Part shown: positions 26,602-35,020 of the stretch, piece by piece
How positions within the stretch are numbered: the stretch's first letter is position 1
How the letters are laid out: every line of letters starts with the position of its first letter
Assembly: GCF_019334805.1 (NCBI RefSeq)
Contig: NZ_CP079822.1
Span: forward strand, 434,001-498,000
Direction of reading: 5' to 3'
DNA length: 64,000 nucleotides
Source of the DNA: Rothia mucilaginosa
GTDB lineage: Bacteria; Actinomycetota; Actinomycetes; Actinomycetales; Micrococcaceae
Translations under genes and position numbers: made by a program
The notes under the pieces: model-generated
The model's database searches: none
Told to the model about the DNA's origin: nothing
Seen by the model: the letters and a program-made list of their open reading frames with translations, nothing else

Positions 26602-26962
26602 CCAGTGCCTGCGCACGGCGACGAATCTCAGTCTTACGACCGTCGATCAGTGCGTCGATGGGACGGCCGGGCAGGGAGTCGTCGTTGGTGTACAGCCACA
26701 CGATGGCTTCTTCATCGCTAAAGCCGGAGTCCTTCAGGACAACGAGGGTGCCCTTGAGGGATTCGAGAACTCGCGAACCGTTCAGGAACAGTGCGGGTAC
26801 CTTGCGCACGTTGGTTTCCGGGTCGCGCAGTGCGATGAGCGTACCATCAGAAATCAGGTTGTGTACGCGGGTCACCTTCAGGTCGAGGGCCTGCGCAATT
26901 TCGGGGATAGTTACCCAATCGCCGACGAGGGCGAAGGTCTGAGCAATATTTTCGTTAGTCAC
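26594..26962 (-). CDS. Rv2175c-family DNA-binding protein
   Basis: A 122-residue protein with an N-terminal winged-helix or excisionase-like fold (WVTIPEIAQALDLKVTRVHN) and a C-terminal region (GFSDEEAIVWLYTNDDSLPG, ending RRRAQALAW) typical of Rv2175c. In M. tuberculosis Rv2175c binds DNA and is a substrate of the kinase PknL, which is encoded next to it. The same neighbour pair is present here. This version is shorter at the N-terminus, so the mycobacterial phospho-acceptor threonine cannot be placed by alignment; Thr2 and Thr9 are the available N-terminal threonines. The ATG at 26962 lacks a strong ribosome-binding site. Divergent from the kinase gene. Confidence 0.88.
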   Translation of the reverse strand: MTNENIAQTFALVGDWVTIPEIAQALDLKVTRVHNLISDGTLIALRDPETNVRKVPALFLNGSRVLESLKGTLVVLKDSGFSDEEAIVWLYTNDDSLPGRPIDALIDGRKTEIRRRAQALAW

Positions 26963-27166
26963 CTTTTAAGAGTGCCAGAGCTGGCACGTATTTACCACTT
27001 TTGACCCGCATCTGGCATGGGGGCTCTCCTACGCACCTTTTGTTTTTGAGCGTTGCCCGCGGTTCGTGAATTGGGTTCGGAGCGTTCGGCGCTTCTTAAG
27101 AATTCGCTGAGTGTTCACCTGTTCGGCCCCCTTTGGCATCGTTTCTCCCCAGGTGGGCGGGCTAAA

Positions 27167-28894
27167 ATGTTGAGACGTATGAATACTCCCAGCCCACGCC
27201 GGATTTCTCCCGTGAACCCTCGTTCTTCTTCTAATACTTCTGTTCCTCCCGCCACTCGTCCCGCTGCCTCTGATACCGCTATCGGTTCTTCGCAGTGGCT
27301 CAGTGGCGCCATTATTGAGGGTCACTACCAGGTGGGTTCGCTCATTGGCCGCGGCGGCATGAGCGAGGTCTATTATGCGCTGGACCTGTGGTCGAATAAC
27401 CCGGTCGCGCTCAAGGTCCTCTCCCCCGCTCTGGCTGAGGATGCGGCGAACCGCCAGAAGTTCCACCGTGAAGAGCGTTCGATGCGCCAGGTGGGTGGCG
27501 GCGGGCATACGGTGGGCGTGATCTCTTCGGGTACCGAATATTTTTCGGGCAAGATGGTCATGTACATCGTCTTGGAGTATGTGCACGGCTGCACCCTGAG
27601 TCAGCTGTTGCGTGTGCGTAATGCACTGTCCCTGGGTGAGGCTCTGGATATCCTCATTCCGGTGGTGGAGGCGCTCTCGGAGGTGCACGCGAACCGCTAC
27701 CTGCACGGCGATATTAAGCCGGGCAATATTCTTCTCGACGCTAACGGTCAGGTGAAGCTCACGGACTTCGGTCTTTCCCGCCGTGATGATCAGGTGGATG
27801 CGGGCGCCCCCATGGGTACCCCCGCCTACGTTGCGCCGGAGGTCCTGGACCCGAAGGTGAAGGTCGGCGCGCAAGCCGATATTTTTGCGCTCGGCGTGAT
27901 GATGTACCGTATGCTTTCAGGTCGTCTGCCCTTTGTGGGTCTGGAGAATGACCAGCAGGTGCTCTACCACAACGCCAACATTGAGATGCCCGCGCTGACC
28001 GATGTGGCGCCGGGTGCGGACCGCGATATTGCGGGGCTGATTTCGTGGTGTACCCGCAAGCAGCCTCATGCCCGCCCGGAGGATGCGACCGAGCTGTTTA
28101 CGGCTCTGCTGGAGATTTCTGAATCGTTGGGTGAGTCCGAGCGCGCCTGGCGTGCCCCCTCGTGCCCGGAGCCGGAGCTTCCCCTCTGGGAGGCTGTTGC
28201 CGATATTGCGGAGCGTAGCGGTGCCGCGCAGATGGTGCGTAACACCCCGATTAGTGCTTTTAGCGATGCCCGCGATCTGCTGGCGTACGATGTGTACTCC
28301 CCCGATAGCCTCGTCTACGATGCCTCGGCTGCGGGGCAGGGCGTGCACCTTGCCGACGTGGACGCTGAGGACTCCGTGCTGAACCGCCAGGGCATTCCAC
28401 CGCTGGTAAGTTCCGCTCCCTATGACGAGGATTCTGAGGGCGAGCCGGAGAAGGGCAAGAAGTCCGCTAAGCGCGGTTTGGGTTCTTTCCTTGACCGTCG
28501 TGCGGGCGCGAAGAGCCCGCAGACTCAGTCCGTCGGTATTGGTCCACAAACAGAGCAGGAGTTCATCTCAGCTAACGGCGAGTACGCCCCGATTCAGGCG
28601 GAACGTTCGTTGAGCCCCTCGGGTTCGCGCCGTTCAAAGGCTAAGGTGGCGGCGAGCGCTTCTGAGGCTGAGGAGTCTACGGGTATTTCTGATGATTCCG
28701 CTCAGTCTTCGAAGAAGGATCCTCGTCTGCCCGCCAAGCAGTTTAGGACCCCGCCCTCGGGTATGGCGGTGGGCAGTTGGGCTCTGGCGCTGATTCTGCT
28801 GGGCATGGGTTCGAGCTTTACCGGTTGGTGGCTTGCGACCTCACTGGTGCAGTCGCAGTGGTGGCGCAATATTGAGGCGTTCCTGACCTTCTAG
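27167..28894 (+). CDS. pknL: PknL-like membrane Ser/Thr protein kinase
   Basis: Eukaryotic-type serine/threonine kinase of about 575 residues. The kinase domain spans about 52-320: glycine loop IGRGGMSEVY (60-69), ATP lysine in VALKVL (Lys83), catalytic loop HGDIKPGN (180-187) and DFG (200-202), then GTPAYVAPE. The usual HRD arginine is glycine here. A Ser/acid-rich juxtamembrane region leads to one transmembrane helix at about 533-560 and a very short outside tail; there are no PASTA domains. The likely substrate is the adjacent Rv2175c-like protein. The start is uncertain: ATG 27167 or ATG 27179, neither with a strong ribosome-binding site. Confidence 0.9.
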   Translation: MLRRMNTPSPRRISPVNPRSSSNTSVPPATRPAASDTAIGSSQWLSGAIIEGHYQVGSLIGRGGMSEVYYALDLWSNNPVALKVLSPALAEDAANRQKFHREERSMRQVGGGGHTVGVISSGTEYFSGKMVMYIVLEYVHGCTLSQLLRVRNALSLGEALDILIPVVEALSEVHANRYLHGDIKPGNILLDANGQVKLTDFGLSRRDDQVDAGAPMGTPAYVAPEVLDPKVKVGAQADIFALGVMMYRMLSGRLPFVGLENDQQVLYHNANIEMPALTDVAPGADRDIAGLISWCTRKQPHARPEDATELFTALLEISESLGESERAWRAPSCPEPELPLWEAVADIAERSGAAQMVRNTPISAFSDARDLLAYDVYSPDSLVYDASAAGQGVHLADVDAEDSVLNRQGIPPLVSSAPYDEDSEGEPEKGKKSAKRGLGSFLDRRAGAKSPQTQSVGIGPQTEQEFISANGEYAPIQAERSLSPSGSRRSKAKVAASASEAEESTGISDDSAQSSKKDPRLPAKQFRTPPSGMAVGSWALALILLGMGSSFTGWWLATSLVQSQWWRNIEAFLTF

Positions 28895-28910
28895 TAGTGT
28901 TCCCCCTCGA

Positions 28911-28948
28911 GCACTCTGTCCTCGTCTGTGCACTCTGTCCTCGTCTGT
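28911..28948. repeat. Two perfect 19-bp tandem copies after the kinase gene
   Basis: Two identical 19-bp units (GCACTCTGTCCTCGTCTGT) lie 16 bp beyond the kinase stop codon and before the terminator. Confidence 0.9.
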
Positions 28949-28968
28949 GTGGTGCGCAGGTTAAACGT

Positions 28969-29017
28969 AATGCCCGGGTCTTCATTCATCGTGAGTGAAG
29001 ACCCGGGCATTGTTTTT
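28969..29017 (+). terminator. Strong terminator after the kinase gene
   Basis: A perfect 16-bp stem (28969-28984 with 28996-29011) is followed by GTTTTT on the plus strand. It also separates the convergent DAHP synthase gene. Confidence 0.92.
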
Positions 29018-29060
29018 CTGCTATTTCTCACCGACTAGTACGGCGAGGCGCATGAACGTT

Positions 29061-30425
29061 TTATGCGCGGTTCTTGAGGTACTCGGAGACCAGGAACGCG
29101 ATTTCCAGGGACTGCGAGTGGTTCAGACGCGGATCGCACAGGGACTCGTAGCGGTCAGCCAGTGCTGCCTCGTCGATAGCATCGGAGCCGCCCAGGCATT
29201 CGGTCACGTCGTCGCCGGTCATCTCCACGTGGATACCGCCGGGGAACGAGCCCAGTGCCTCGTGCACCTCGAAGAAGCCGCGAACCTCGTCGAGCACATC
29301 GTCAAAGCGGCGGGTCTTGTAGCCGGAGGGCACGGAGATGGTGTTGCCGTGCATCGGGTCGGTAACCCAGACGACCTTCGCGCCTTCAGCCTGAACGCCC
29401 TCAACGATTGCGGGCAGCTTCTCGCGGATGTTCTTCGCACCCATGCGGGTGATGAAGGTCAGGCGGCCGGGCTCGCGGTTCGGGTCGAGCTTATCAATCA
29501 GGGCGAGCGCGTCCTCTGCGGTGGTGCTGGGGCCCAGCTTCACGCCGATGGGGTTACGGACCTTGGAGAGGAAGTCCACGTGTGCATCGTCGACGCCGCG
29601 GGTGCGCTCGCCAATCCACAGGAAGTGCGCGGAGGTGTCGTAGGGCAGCTGGGTGCGCGAGTCGATGCGGGTGAGGGCACGCTCGTAGTCCAGCACGAGC
29701 GCCTCGTGGCCGACGTACAGGTCGGTGGTCTTGAGCGCTTCGAAGTTAACGCCGCAGGCTTCCATGAACTTGAGGGCGCGGCCGATTTCGCTGGCGGTCT
29801 CCTCGTAGCGCTCGTGCGCGGGGTTGGAGGTGAAGCCGCGGTTCCACTGGTGCACGGCGCGCAGGTCTGCGAAGCCGCCCTTGGTGAAGGCACGCACCAA
29901 GTTCAGGGTGGATGCGCTGGTGTGGTAGCCGCGCAGCATGCGCTTGGGGTCGTGTACGCGGGCTTCGGGGGTGAAGTCGAAACCGTTGACGGTCTCGCCG
30001 CGGAAGGAGGGCAGGGTGACGTCGCCGCGGGTTTCCATGTCTGCGGAACGGGGCTTGGAGAACTGACCCGCCATGCGGCCCATCTTCACCACGGGCATGG
30101 AGGCGCCGTAGGTGAGCACTGCAGACATCTGCAGGATGGTCTTGACGCGGCCGGAGATCTTGTCGGCGGTTGCACCCGCGAAGGTTTCTGCACAGTCGCC
30201 GCCCTGCAGCAGGAATGCGCGACCTTCAGCAACCTCACCGAGTGCCTGGCGCATGGCGTCGACCTCACCGGCGAAGACGAGCGGCGGTACCGAGTTCAGC
30301 TCGGCGATGGTGCTCTCAAAATCTTCGTGCTCGCTCCAGGTGGGCTGCTGGTCAATGTGCAGCTGGCGCCAGGTGTCCAGGCCGTGGTCGGGGGCCTGCG
30401 AGGTGCTGAGGTTTTGATTGCTCAT
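29061..30425 (-). CDS. aroG: Class II DAHP synthase
   Basis: 3-Deoxy-D-arabino-heptulosonate 7-phosphate synthase, the first step of the shikimate pathway, joining phosphoenolpyruvate and erythrose 4-phosphate. The 454 residues match the plant/actinobacterial class II type: PPLVFAGEVDAMRQALGE, AFLLQGGDCAETFAG, RMAGQFSKPRS, GYHTSASTLNLVRAFTKGGF, and WVTDPMHGNT near the C-terminus. The ATG at 30425 has GGAG five bases upstream; a GTG two codons earlier is less likely. The M. tuberculosis homologue Rv2178c also sits close to PknL. About 320 bp separate it from the next gene; apart from the hairpin at 30661-30692 I see nothing assignable there. Confidence 0.96.
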   Translation of the reverse strand: MSNQNLSTSQAPDHGLDTWRQLHIDQQPTWSEHEDFESTIAELNSVPPLVFAGEVDAMRQALGEVAEGRAFLLQGGDCAETFAGATADKISGRVKTILQMSAVLTYGASMPVVKMGRMAGQFSKPRSADMETRGDVTLPSFRGETVNGFDFTPEARVHDPKRMLRGYHTSASTLNLVRAFTKGGFADLRAVHQWNRGFTSNPAHERYEETASEIGRALKFMEACGVNFEALKTTDLYVGHEALVLDYERALTRIDSRTQLPYDTSAHFLWIGERTRGVDDAHVDFLSKVRNPIGVKLGPSTTAEDALALIDKLDPNREPGRLTFITRMGAKNIREKLPAIVEGVQAEGAKVVWVTDPMHGNTISVPSGYKTRRFDDVLDEVRGFFEVHEALGSFPGGIHVEMTGDDVTECLGGSDAIDEAALADRYESLCDPRLNHSQSLEIAFLVSEYLKNRA

Positions 30426-30660
30426 CTTCACTCCATCGGGATGGTCTTGTGCGTTTTCTGATTCAGCCCCGTTTCGGGTGCTCGGCGCACCGTGTATGGC
30501 GTGCCAGCTTACGATTTTTCAGGCTGAATAGACCTAATTGTACTCTTGCTTGCTTCAACGCCTAACCCCGAGGTCAGGTACATCTCACATGTTTAGATAG
30601 CGCCACCCGGTATCGGCGATAAGCGGGTTGATAAGTGCCGTTGCAGAACGGCATACGAAA

Positions 30661-30692
30661 GGGCGGGATGCGGCGCGTACCGCATCCCGCCC
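30661..30692 (-). terminator. Hairpin downstream of the acyltransferase gene
   Basis: A perfect 13-bp stem (30661-30673 with 30680-30692) closes a 6-base loop. On the minus strand it is followed by TTTCGTATG, a weak T-run. Confidence 0.75.
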
Positions 30693-30732
30693 TCTGGCGT
30701 ATGTGCGCACCCGTTTGGGGTACTGTCTCAAT

Positions 30733-30760
30733 GTCTAGTACTGCAGGTCTAGTGCTGCAG
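30733..30760. repeat. Two 14-bp tandem copies overlapping the acyltransferase stop
   Basis: GTCTAGTACTGCAG (30733-30746) is followed by GTCTAGTGCTGCAG (30747-30760). The second copy contains the TAG stop codon of the gene (30749-30751, minus strand), so the stop itself has been duplicated. Confidence 0.85.
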
Positions 30761-31498
30761 GTGCGCGATAGCTTCGTCAGCGCTCATGTTCTTATCAGCC
30801 ATGAGCTTCTTGACGCGGTCGGCGTACACGTCCACGTATTCCTGGCCGCTCAGGGCACGAATCTCGGAGCCGATACGGTCGGCAATCTCGCGCTGAACGC
30901 GGTGGCTCATGTCTGAGCCGTCGGTGTATTCCTCGAAGTTGAGGGGCTTGCCGATGATGGTGCGCACCTGAATGGGCTTGCCGTCGTGGCGCAGGCGGAC
31001 GCGGTTCGAGCCGGAGGGCTGGATCAGGTCGGTACCGATCTGGCCGACGGGCACTACGGGTACGCGGGTTTCTAGGGCGAGGCGGGCGACGCCAACCTTG
31101 GGGCGGTAGCCGCGTCCGTCGGGGCTGCGGGTGCCCTCGGGGTAGATGCCAATAACGCCGCCGTCCTTGAGGACCTGCGCACCAGCATTGAGGGATTCCT
31201 GGCTCTTCTGGCCGCCGGAGCGGTCCATGGGAAGCTGGCCAACACCACGGAAGAACGCCGCCATGGCCCGGCCCTTCACGCCGGGGGTGGTGAAGTAGTC
31301 GATCTTGGCGAGGAAGTTCACGGTGCGAGGCATGGCGAGAGGAATGAAAATGGAGTCACAGAACGCCAGGTGGTTGCTTGCGACAATGTAGGGACCCTCG
31401 GGCAGATTCTCAAGGCCCACCACGTCATGGTGGTACAGTCCCTGCAGCAGGGGGGAGCCAAGAATCTTGAGCGTTGAATAGAGGGCGGTGTTAGGCAT
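30749..31498 (-). CDS. 1-acylglycerol-3-phosphate O-acyltransferase (PlsC family)
   Basis: A 249-residue lysophospholipid acyltransferase, a membrane-associated step of phospholipid synthesis. Motif I is NHLAFCDSIFIP (NHx4D), motif II lies around MAAFFRGVGQLPMDRSGG, and motif III is GIYPEGTRSPDGRGY. A hydrophobic N-terminal helix is short. The M. tuberculosis counterpart by position is Rv2182c. The ATG at 31498 follows AGAGGAG. It diverges from the esterase gene with palindromic elements in the 214-bp spacer. Confidence 0.93.
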   Translation of the reverse strand: MPNTALYSTLKILGSPLLQGLYHHDVVGLENLPEGPYIVASNHLAFCDSIFIPLAMPRTVNFLAKIDYFTTPGVKGRAMAAFFRGVGQLPMDRSGGQKSQESLNAGAQVLKDGGVIGIYPEGTRSPDGRGYRPKVGVARLALETRVPVVPVGQIGTDLIQPSGSNRVRLRHDGKPIQVRTIIGKPLNFEEYTDGSDMSHRVQREIADRIGSEIRALSGQEYVDVYADRVKKLMADKNMSADEAIAHLQH

Positions 31499-31585
31499 TG
31501 GGGTCTCCTCTCTGAATATTCCCGGGTCAATTCTATCTTGTCTGGAGCGTAGCGAGATAATGAAAGAAAGAGAACGATTTTTCTG

Positions 31586-31634
31586 TGCACCGGTGTATCG
31601 GTGCATTTGAAGCGATATACCAGCACCGGTGCTG
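31586..31634. promoter_or_regulatory. Paired GCACCGGTG palindromes in a divergent promoter region
   Basis: TGCACCG (31586-31592) and CGGTGCA (31599-31605) form an interrupted inverted repeat, and 31621-31634 is the perfect palindrome CAGCACCGGTGCTG. Both contain GCACCGGTG, and the copies begin 36 bp apart. They may be operator sites for a dimeric regulator acting on the acyltransferase or esterase gene. No regulator is identifiable. Confidence 0.5.
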
Positions 31635-31712
31635 TATCTGCGATAGCCGGTCAGGGTGCGTTATAGAGCCTGCACCTGCGTTCATATTCTCGCAGGTTGG
31701 CGAAGGAGGACC

Positions 31713-32579
31713 ATGAGCATTTTTGATAACTCGTTGGAGCCGCTCAAGCGGATGCGCCGCAAGGCTCGCGAGCGCAGGCTTCTAGCAACCCAAAATGTTA
31801 AGGACTCCCTGGCGCGTCGCCTCGAGGGCGACCAGGAAGCGTTCGATCACTCCCCCGTTTCTTTTAGTCCTGACCCGGCGCAGCATTCTGTGGGTATTTT
31901 GCTGGTGCACGGGTTTACGGGTTCACCGCATAGCATGCGCCCGTTGGCTCAGCATTTTATGGAGCTCGGCTATGCGGTGGAGATGCCTGTTCTGACGGGT
32001 CACGCGACCCGTTGGCAGGATTTGCGTAATAGCACGTACCAGCAGTGGCTGGCTTCTGCCGAGCAGGGGTACCGTCGCCTGGCTGATCAGGGTCTGCAGG
32101 TGGTGGTCATTGGCATGTCGATGGGTGGCACGGTGGCGGCTCATCTATCGGCTCGTCTGCCGGTGGTAGGCACGGTGCTGATTAACCCCTATATGGTGGA
32201 TGTGAACCCGATGATGCGCCACGCAGGTAAGGTCTCGAAGGTTCTGCCGGTGCTCAAGGCGATTGGTTCCGATATTGCGGTTCCGGGCGTGAGTGAGGGC
32301 GCGTATTCTATCGTTCCGACGGCGGCGGTGTATCAGCTGCATCTTTTGGGCGCTGAGACTCGTGCTCTGATTCCTCAGTTGAAGTCGCCGGTGCTGTATT
32401 TGCGTTCACTGGGCGATCATACTGTGTCGGATAGCTCCCATAGATATTTTCTCGAACATTGTTCAGTTCCTGTAGAATTTAGGTGGCTGACCCGCAGCTA
32501 CCATGTGGCAACCCTGGACTATGACGCAGAGTATCTGCTCTCCACCATCCAAGATTTTGTCGCATCCCTAAACCACTAA
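31713..32579 (+). CDS. Alpha/beta-hydrolase, carboxylesterase or monoacylglycerol-lipase type
   Basis: A 288-residue serine hydrolase. LLVHGFTGSPHSMRPLA gives the oxyanion-hole HGF region, GMSMGG is the nucleophile elbow, LRSLGDHTVSD carries the acidic residue, and SYHVATLDYDAEYL the catalytic histidine. The arrangement resembles Est30-type carboxylesterases and bacterial monoacylglycerol lipases. The substrate is unknown. The ATG at 31713 follows GGAGG by three bases and is preferred to an upstream in-frame start. The neighbouring acyltransferase and acyl-CoA ligase suggest a lipid role, by inference. Confidence 0.88.
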   Translation: MSIFDNSLEPLKRMRRKARERRLLATQNVKDSLARRLEGDQEAFDHSPVSFSPDPAQHSVGILLVHGFTGSPHSMRPLAQHFMELGYAVEMPVLTGHATRWQDLRNSTYQQWLASAEQGYRRLADQGLQVVVIGMSMGGTVAAHLSARLPVVGTVLINPYMVDVNPMMRHAGKVSKVLPVLKAIGSDIAVPGVSEGAYSIVPTAAVYQLHLLGAETRALIPQLKSPVLYLRSLGDHTVSDSSHRYFLEHCSVPVEFRWLTRSYHVATLDYDAEYLLSTIQDFVASLNH

Positions 32580-32729
32580 TTCTGCGGCTCCGCTCGCTAC
32601 AACTGGCGCAAGCATCACCCGCCGTAGCGAGTAGAACAACAGATAGATATTACGGCTCCTTGGGCCATCGAGGGCACCCCTCGGTACCGGATTCGCCACG
32701 GGTCCACGCCCTGATTTGAAAGGCGCATT

Positions 32730-34892
32730 ATGAAAGTCTTCTCCACTCCCGCTGAGGTTATTGTCGACCCCTCACTGAATCTGACAAGCATTGTTGAGCG
32801 CCATCGTGCCGATAGCTCCAATCCGGTGCTGTACCGCCGTCAGATGTCTCCGGGTAACTGGCAGCCGGTTCGCGCCCAGCAGTTCCACCAGATGGTGACC
32901 GACCTGGCTAAGGGCATGATTGCCGCGGGTATCCGCCCGGGTGACCGTGTGGGCATTATGAGCCGCACCCGTTTTGAGTGGACTGTCATTGACTTCGCGA
33001 TTTGGTATGCCGGCGCTGTCTCCGTGCCGGTGTATGAGACGAACGCTGCCGCCCAGGCGGCGTGGGCACTGTCCCATTCTGAGGCTGTCGCTATCTTTGT
33101 CGAGGATGAGAAGCTCCTGAATCGTGTGGCTGAGGCTGAGGAGTTCGCCTCCACGACTGAGGAACCCATGCAGTTGAAGCACCGCTGGGTCATTGAGAAC
33201 GGCGACCTTGATGCCCTCAGCGCTCGCGCGTCCGAGGTGAGCGATGAGCAGCTGGAGCAGGTACGTTCCGCTGCCGGCTGTGATGACATCGCGACCATTG
33301 TGTATACCTCCGGCACGACCGGCCGCCCCAAGGGTTGCGCGCTGACTCACGGCCACTTCCTAAACCTGAGTGTCAACACCAAAATGGTCGAACCCGAGAT
33401 TGCGAACTCCCGCAACTCCTCCATTCTTTTCTTGCCGCTGGCGCACGTTCTGGCGCGTCTGATTCAGGTGCTGGCACTGGATGCCGGTCTGGTCATCGGT
33501 CACTCCCCCAATATTAAGAACCTGGCTGCTGACTTGGATAGCTTCAAGCCGACCATGCTGCTGGTGGTGCCCCGCGTCTTTGAGAAGGTGTACGAGGGCG
33601 CCATGGCGAAGGCGGCTAAGGGCGGCAAGTTCAATAAGTCGCTCTTTGAGCGTTCCACCGATATTGCGGTGCGCTGGTCACAGGCGAAGGTTGAGGGCCG
33701 TGTCCCGCTGAAGCTGGCGGCGCAGTACGCTCTCTACGACAAGCTGGTCTACTCGAAGCTGCGTGCGGCTCTGGGCGGCGAGCTGCGCTACGCGGTCTCC
33801 GGCGGCGGTCCCCTCGGCGAGCGCCTGGCGCACTTCTTCCACGCGGTGGGTGTGCAGGTGGTTGAGGGTTACGGCCTGACCGAGACCTGCGCCCCGATTG
33901 CGGCTGGCCGCATCAACCCGTACCAGATTGGCATGATTGGCCCGCTCATCCCCGGTTCCGAAGGCTATATTGCTGAGGACGGCGAGCTTCTGGTTCGTGG
34001 CGTGGGCGTGATTAGCAGCTACTACAAGAACCCCGAAGAGGACGCTCAGGCGTTCACTGAGGACGGCTGGTTCCGTACCGGTGACCTGGCTCATTTCGAT
34101 GAGCGCGGCTACCTGAAGATTGTGGGCCGCAAGAAGGAAATCATTGTCACCGCCGGCGGTAAGAACGTGATTCCGGGTATTGCGGAGACTCATCTTCGTA
34201 CCTCTCCCCTGGTTTCTCAGGCGATGCTGGTAGGCGATGAGAAGCCGTTCGTTGCGGCTCTGGTGACCCTGGATCCGGATACCCTGCCCGAGCAGTTGGA
34301 GCACTTGGGTCTGCCGCGTTCGCTCTCCATCCCGGAGGCTGCTGTTCACCCGGCGGTTCGTGCTGCAGTTCAGAAGCTCGTGGACGAGGCGAACCAGTTG
34401 GTTTCCCGCGCTGAGGGTATTCGCGAGTTCCGCATTATGAACCGCGATCTGACCGAGGCGGACGGCTATCTGACTCCTTCGCAGAAGTTGCGCCGCGCGA
34501 AGATTCTGCAGGACTTCTCCTCCTACGTGGATGAGATGTACGGCAAGGTTTCCGATAGCACGTCGGATTCTTTGGCTCGCCTGCAGGAGTACGCGGCGGA
34601 GCAGTCTGAGAAGTTCGCTGAACTGCGTGAGCAGGCGGCAGAGCGTCTGCACGAGTACGCGGACCACCAGGCGGAGCGTCTTGCCGAGCTGCGTGAGCAG
34701 GCGGCTGAGAAATTTGAGGAGCTGCGTGAGCAGACCGCCGAGATGATGCAGAAGCCTCAGGAAGAGGAGGCTGAAGAGGCGAAAAAGGCTGAGGAGTCTT
34801 CCGCTAATGCTCCGGCTGAGAAGCCCGTGCAGGATGAGAAGAAGACTGTTGCAGAGCAGAGCCCTCAGAAGTCTGACAGCGACACGGCATAA
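32730..34892 (+). CDS. Long-chain acyl-CoA ligase (FadD15-like) with 11-residue-repeat tail
   Basis: AMP-forming acyl-CoA synthetase that activates fatty acids. It has the ATP motif YTSGTTGRPKGCALTHGHF (192-210), YGLTETCAPIAAGR, DGWFRTGDLAHFDERGYL and GRKKEIIVTAGGKNV. M. tuberculosis has fadD15 (Rv2187) in a comparable place. The enzyme core ends near residue 600. A 120-residue extension follows, with five consecutive 11-residue units at about 620-674 (for example ELREQAAERLH, EYADHQAERLA), then a Glu/Lys/Ala-rich disordered end. Typical homologues are about 600 residues, so this tail is unusual. The ATG at 32730 has AAAGG upstream. Confidence 0.93.
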   Translation: MKVFSTPAEVIVDPSLNLTSIVERHRADSSNPVLYRRQMSPGNWQPVRAQQFHQMVTDLAKGMIAAGIRPGDRVGIMSRTRFEWTVIDFAIWYAGAVSVPVYETNAAAQAAWALSHSEAVAIFVEDEKLLNRVAEAEEFASTTEEPMQLKHRWVIENGDLDALSARASEVSDEQLEQVRSAAGCDDIATIVYTSGTTGRPKGCALTHGHFLNLSVNTKMVEPEIANSRNSSILFLPLAHVLARLIQVLALDAGLVIGHSPNIKNLAADLDSFKPTMLLVVPRVFEKVYEGAMAKAAKGGKFNKSLFERSTDIAVRWSQAKVEGRVPLKLAAQYALYDKLVYSKLRAALGGELRYAVSGGGPLGERLAHFFHAVGVQVVEGYGLTETCAPIAAGRINPYQIGMIGPLIPGSEGYIAEDGELLVRGVGVISSYYKNPEEDAQAFTEDGWFRTGDLAHFDERGYLKIVGRKKEIIVTAGGKNVIPGIAETHLRTSPLVSQAMLVGDEKPFVAALVTLDPDTLPEQLEHLGLPRSLSIPEAAVHPAVRAAVQKLVDEANQLVSRAEGIREFRIMNRDLTEADGYLTPSQKLRRAKILQDFSSYVDEMYGKVSDSTSDSLARLQEYAAEQSEKFAELREQAAERLHEYADHQAERLAELREQAAEKFEELREQTAEMMQKPQEEEAEEAKKAEESSANAPAEKPVQDEKKTVAEQSPQKSDSDTA
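34587..34751 (+). repeat. Five 33-bp coding repeats in the acyl-CoA ligase tail
   Basis: Each 33-bp unit encodes an 11-residue (hendecad) segment of the pattern E-Y/L-A/R-x-x-x-x-E-R/K-x-x. The DNA copies have diverged. The predicted product is a long amphipathic helix. Confidence 0.8.
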
Positions 34893-34914
34893 CCGGCTCT
34901 GGCCACCAATAACG

Positions 34915-34955
34915 AGAGGAGGGGGTCGTACCACTTAGGTACGACCCCCTCCTCT
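34915..34955 (+). terminator. Strong hairpin between acyl-CoA ligase and mtr
   Basis: A perfect 18-bp stem (34915-34932 with 34938-34955) with a 5-base loop, followed by GTGTTTGT on the plus strand. It lies between convergent genes and may act in both directions. Confidence 0.88.
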
Positions 34956-34965
34956 GTGTTTGTCC

Positions 34966-34999
34966 GCTAGAAGCCTATGCTTGCTAGAAACCTAGGCTT
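34966..34999. repeat. Two 17-bp tandem copies just after the mtr stop
   Basis: GCTAGAAGCCTATGCTT and GCTAGAAACCTAGGCTT (15 of 17 identical) lie 22 bp beyond the mtr stop. A further imperfect 10-bp pair beginning CTAGC (35011-35030) spans the stop codon itself. Confidence 0.8.
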
Positions 35000-35020
35000 C
35001 CGGGCGTTATCTAGCCGCCG

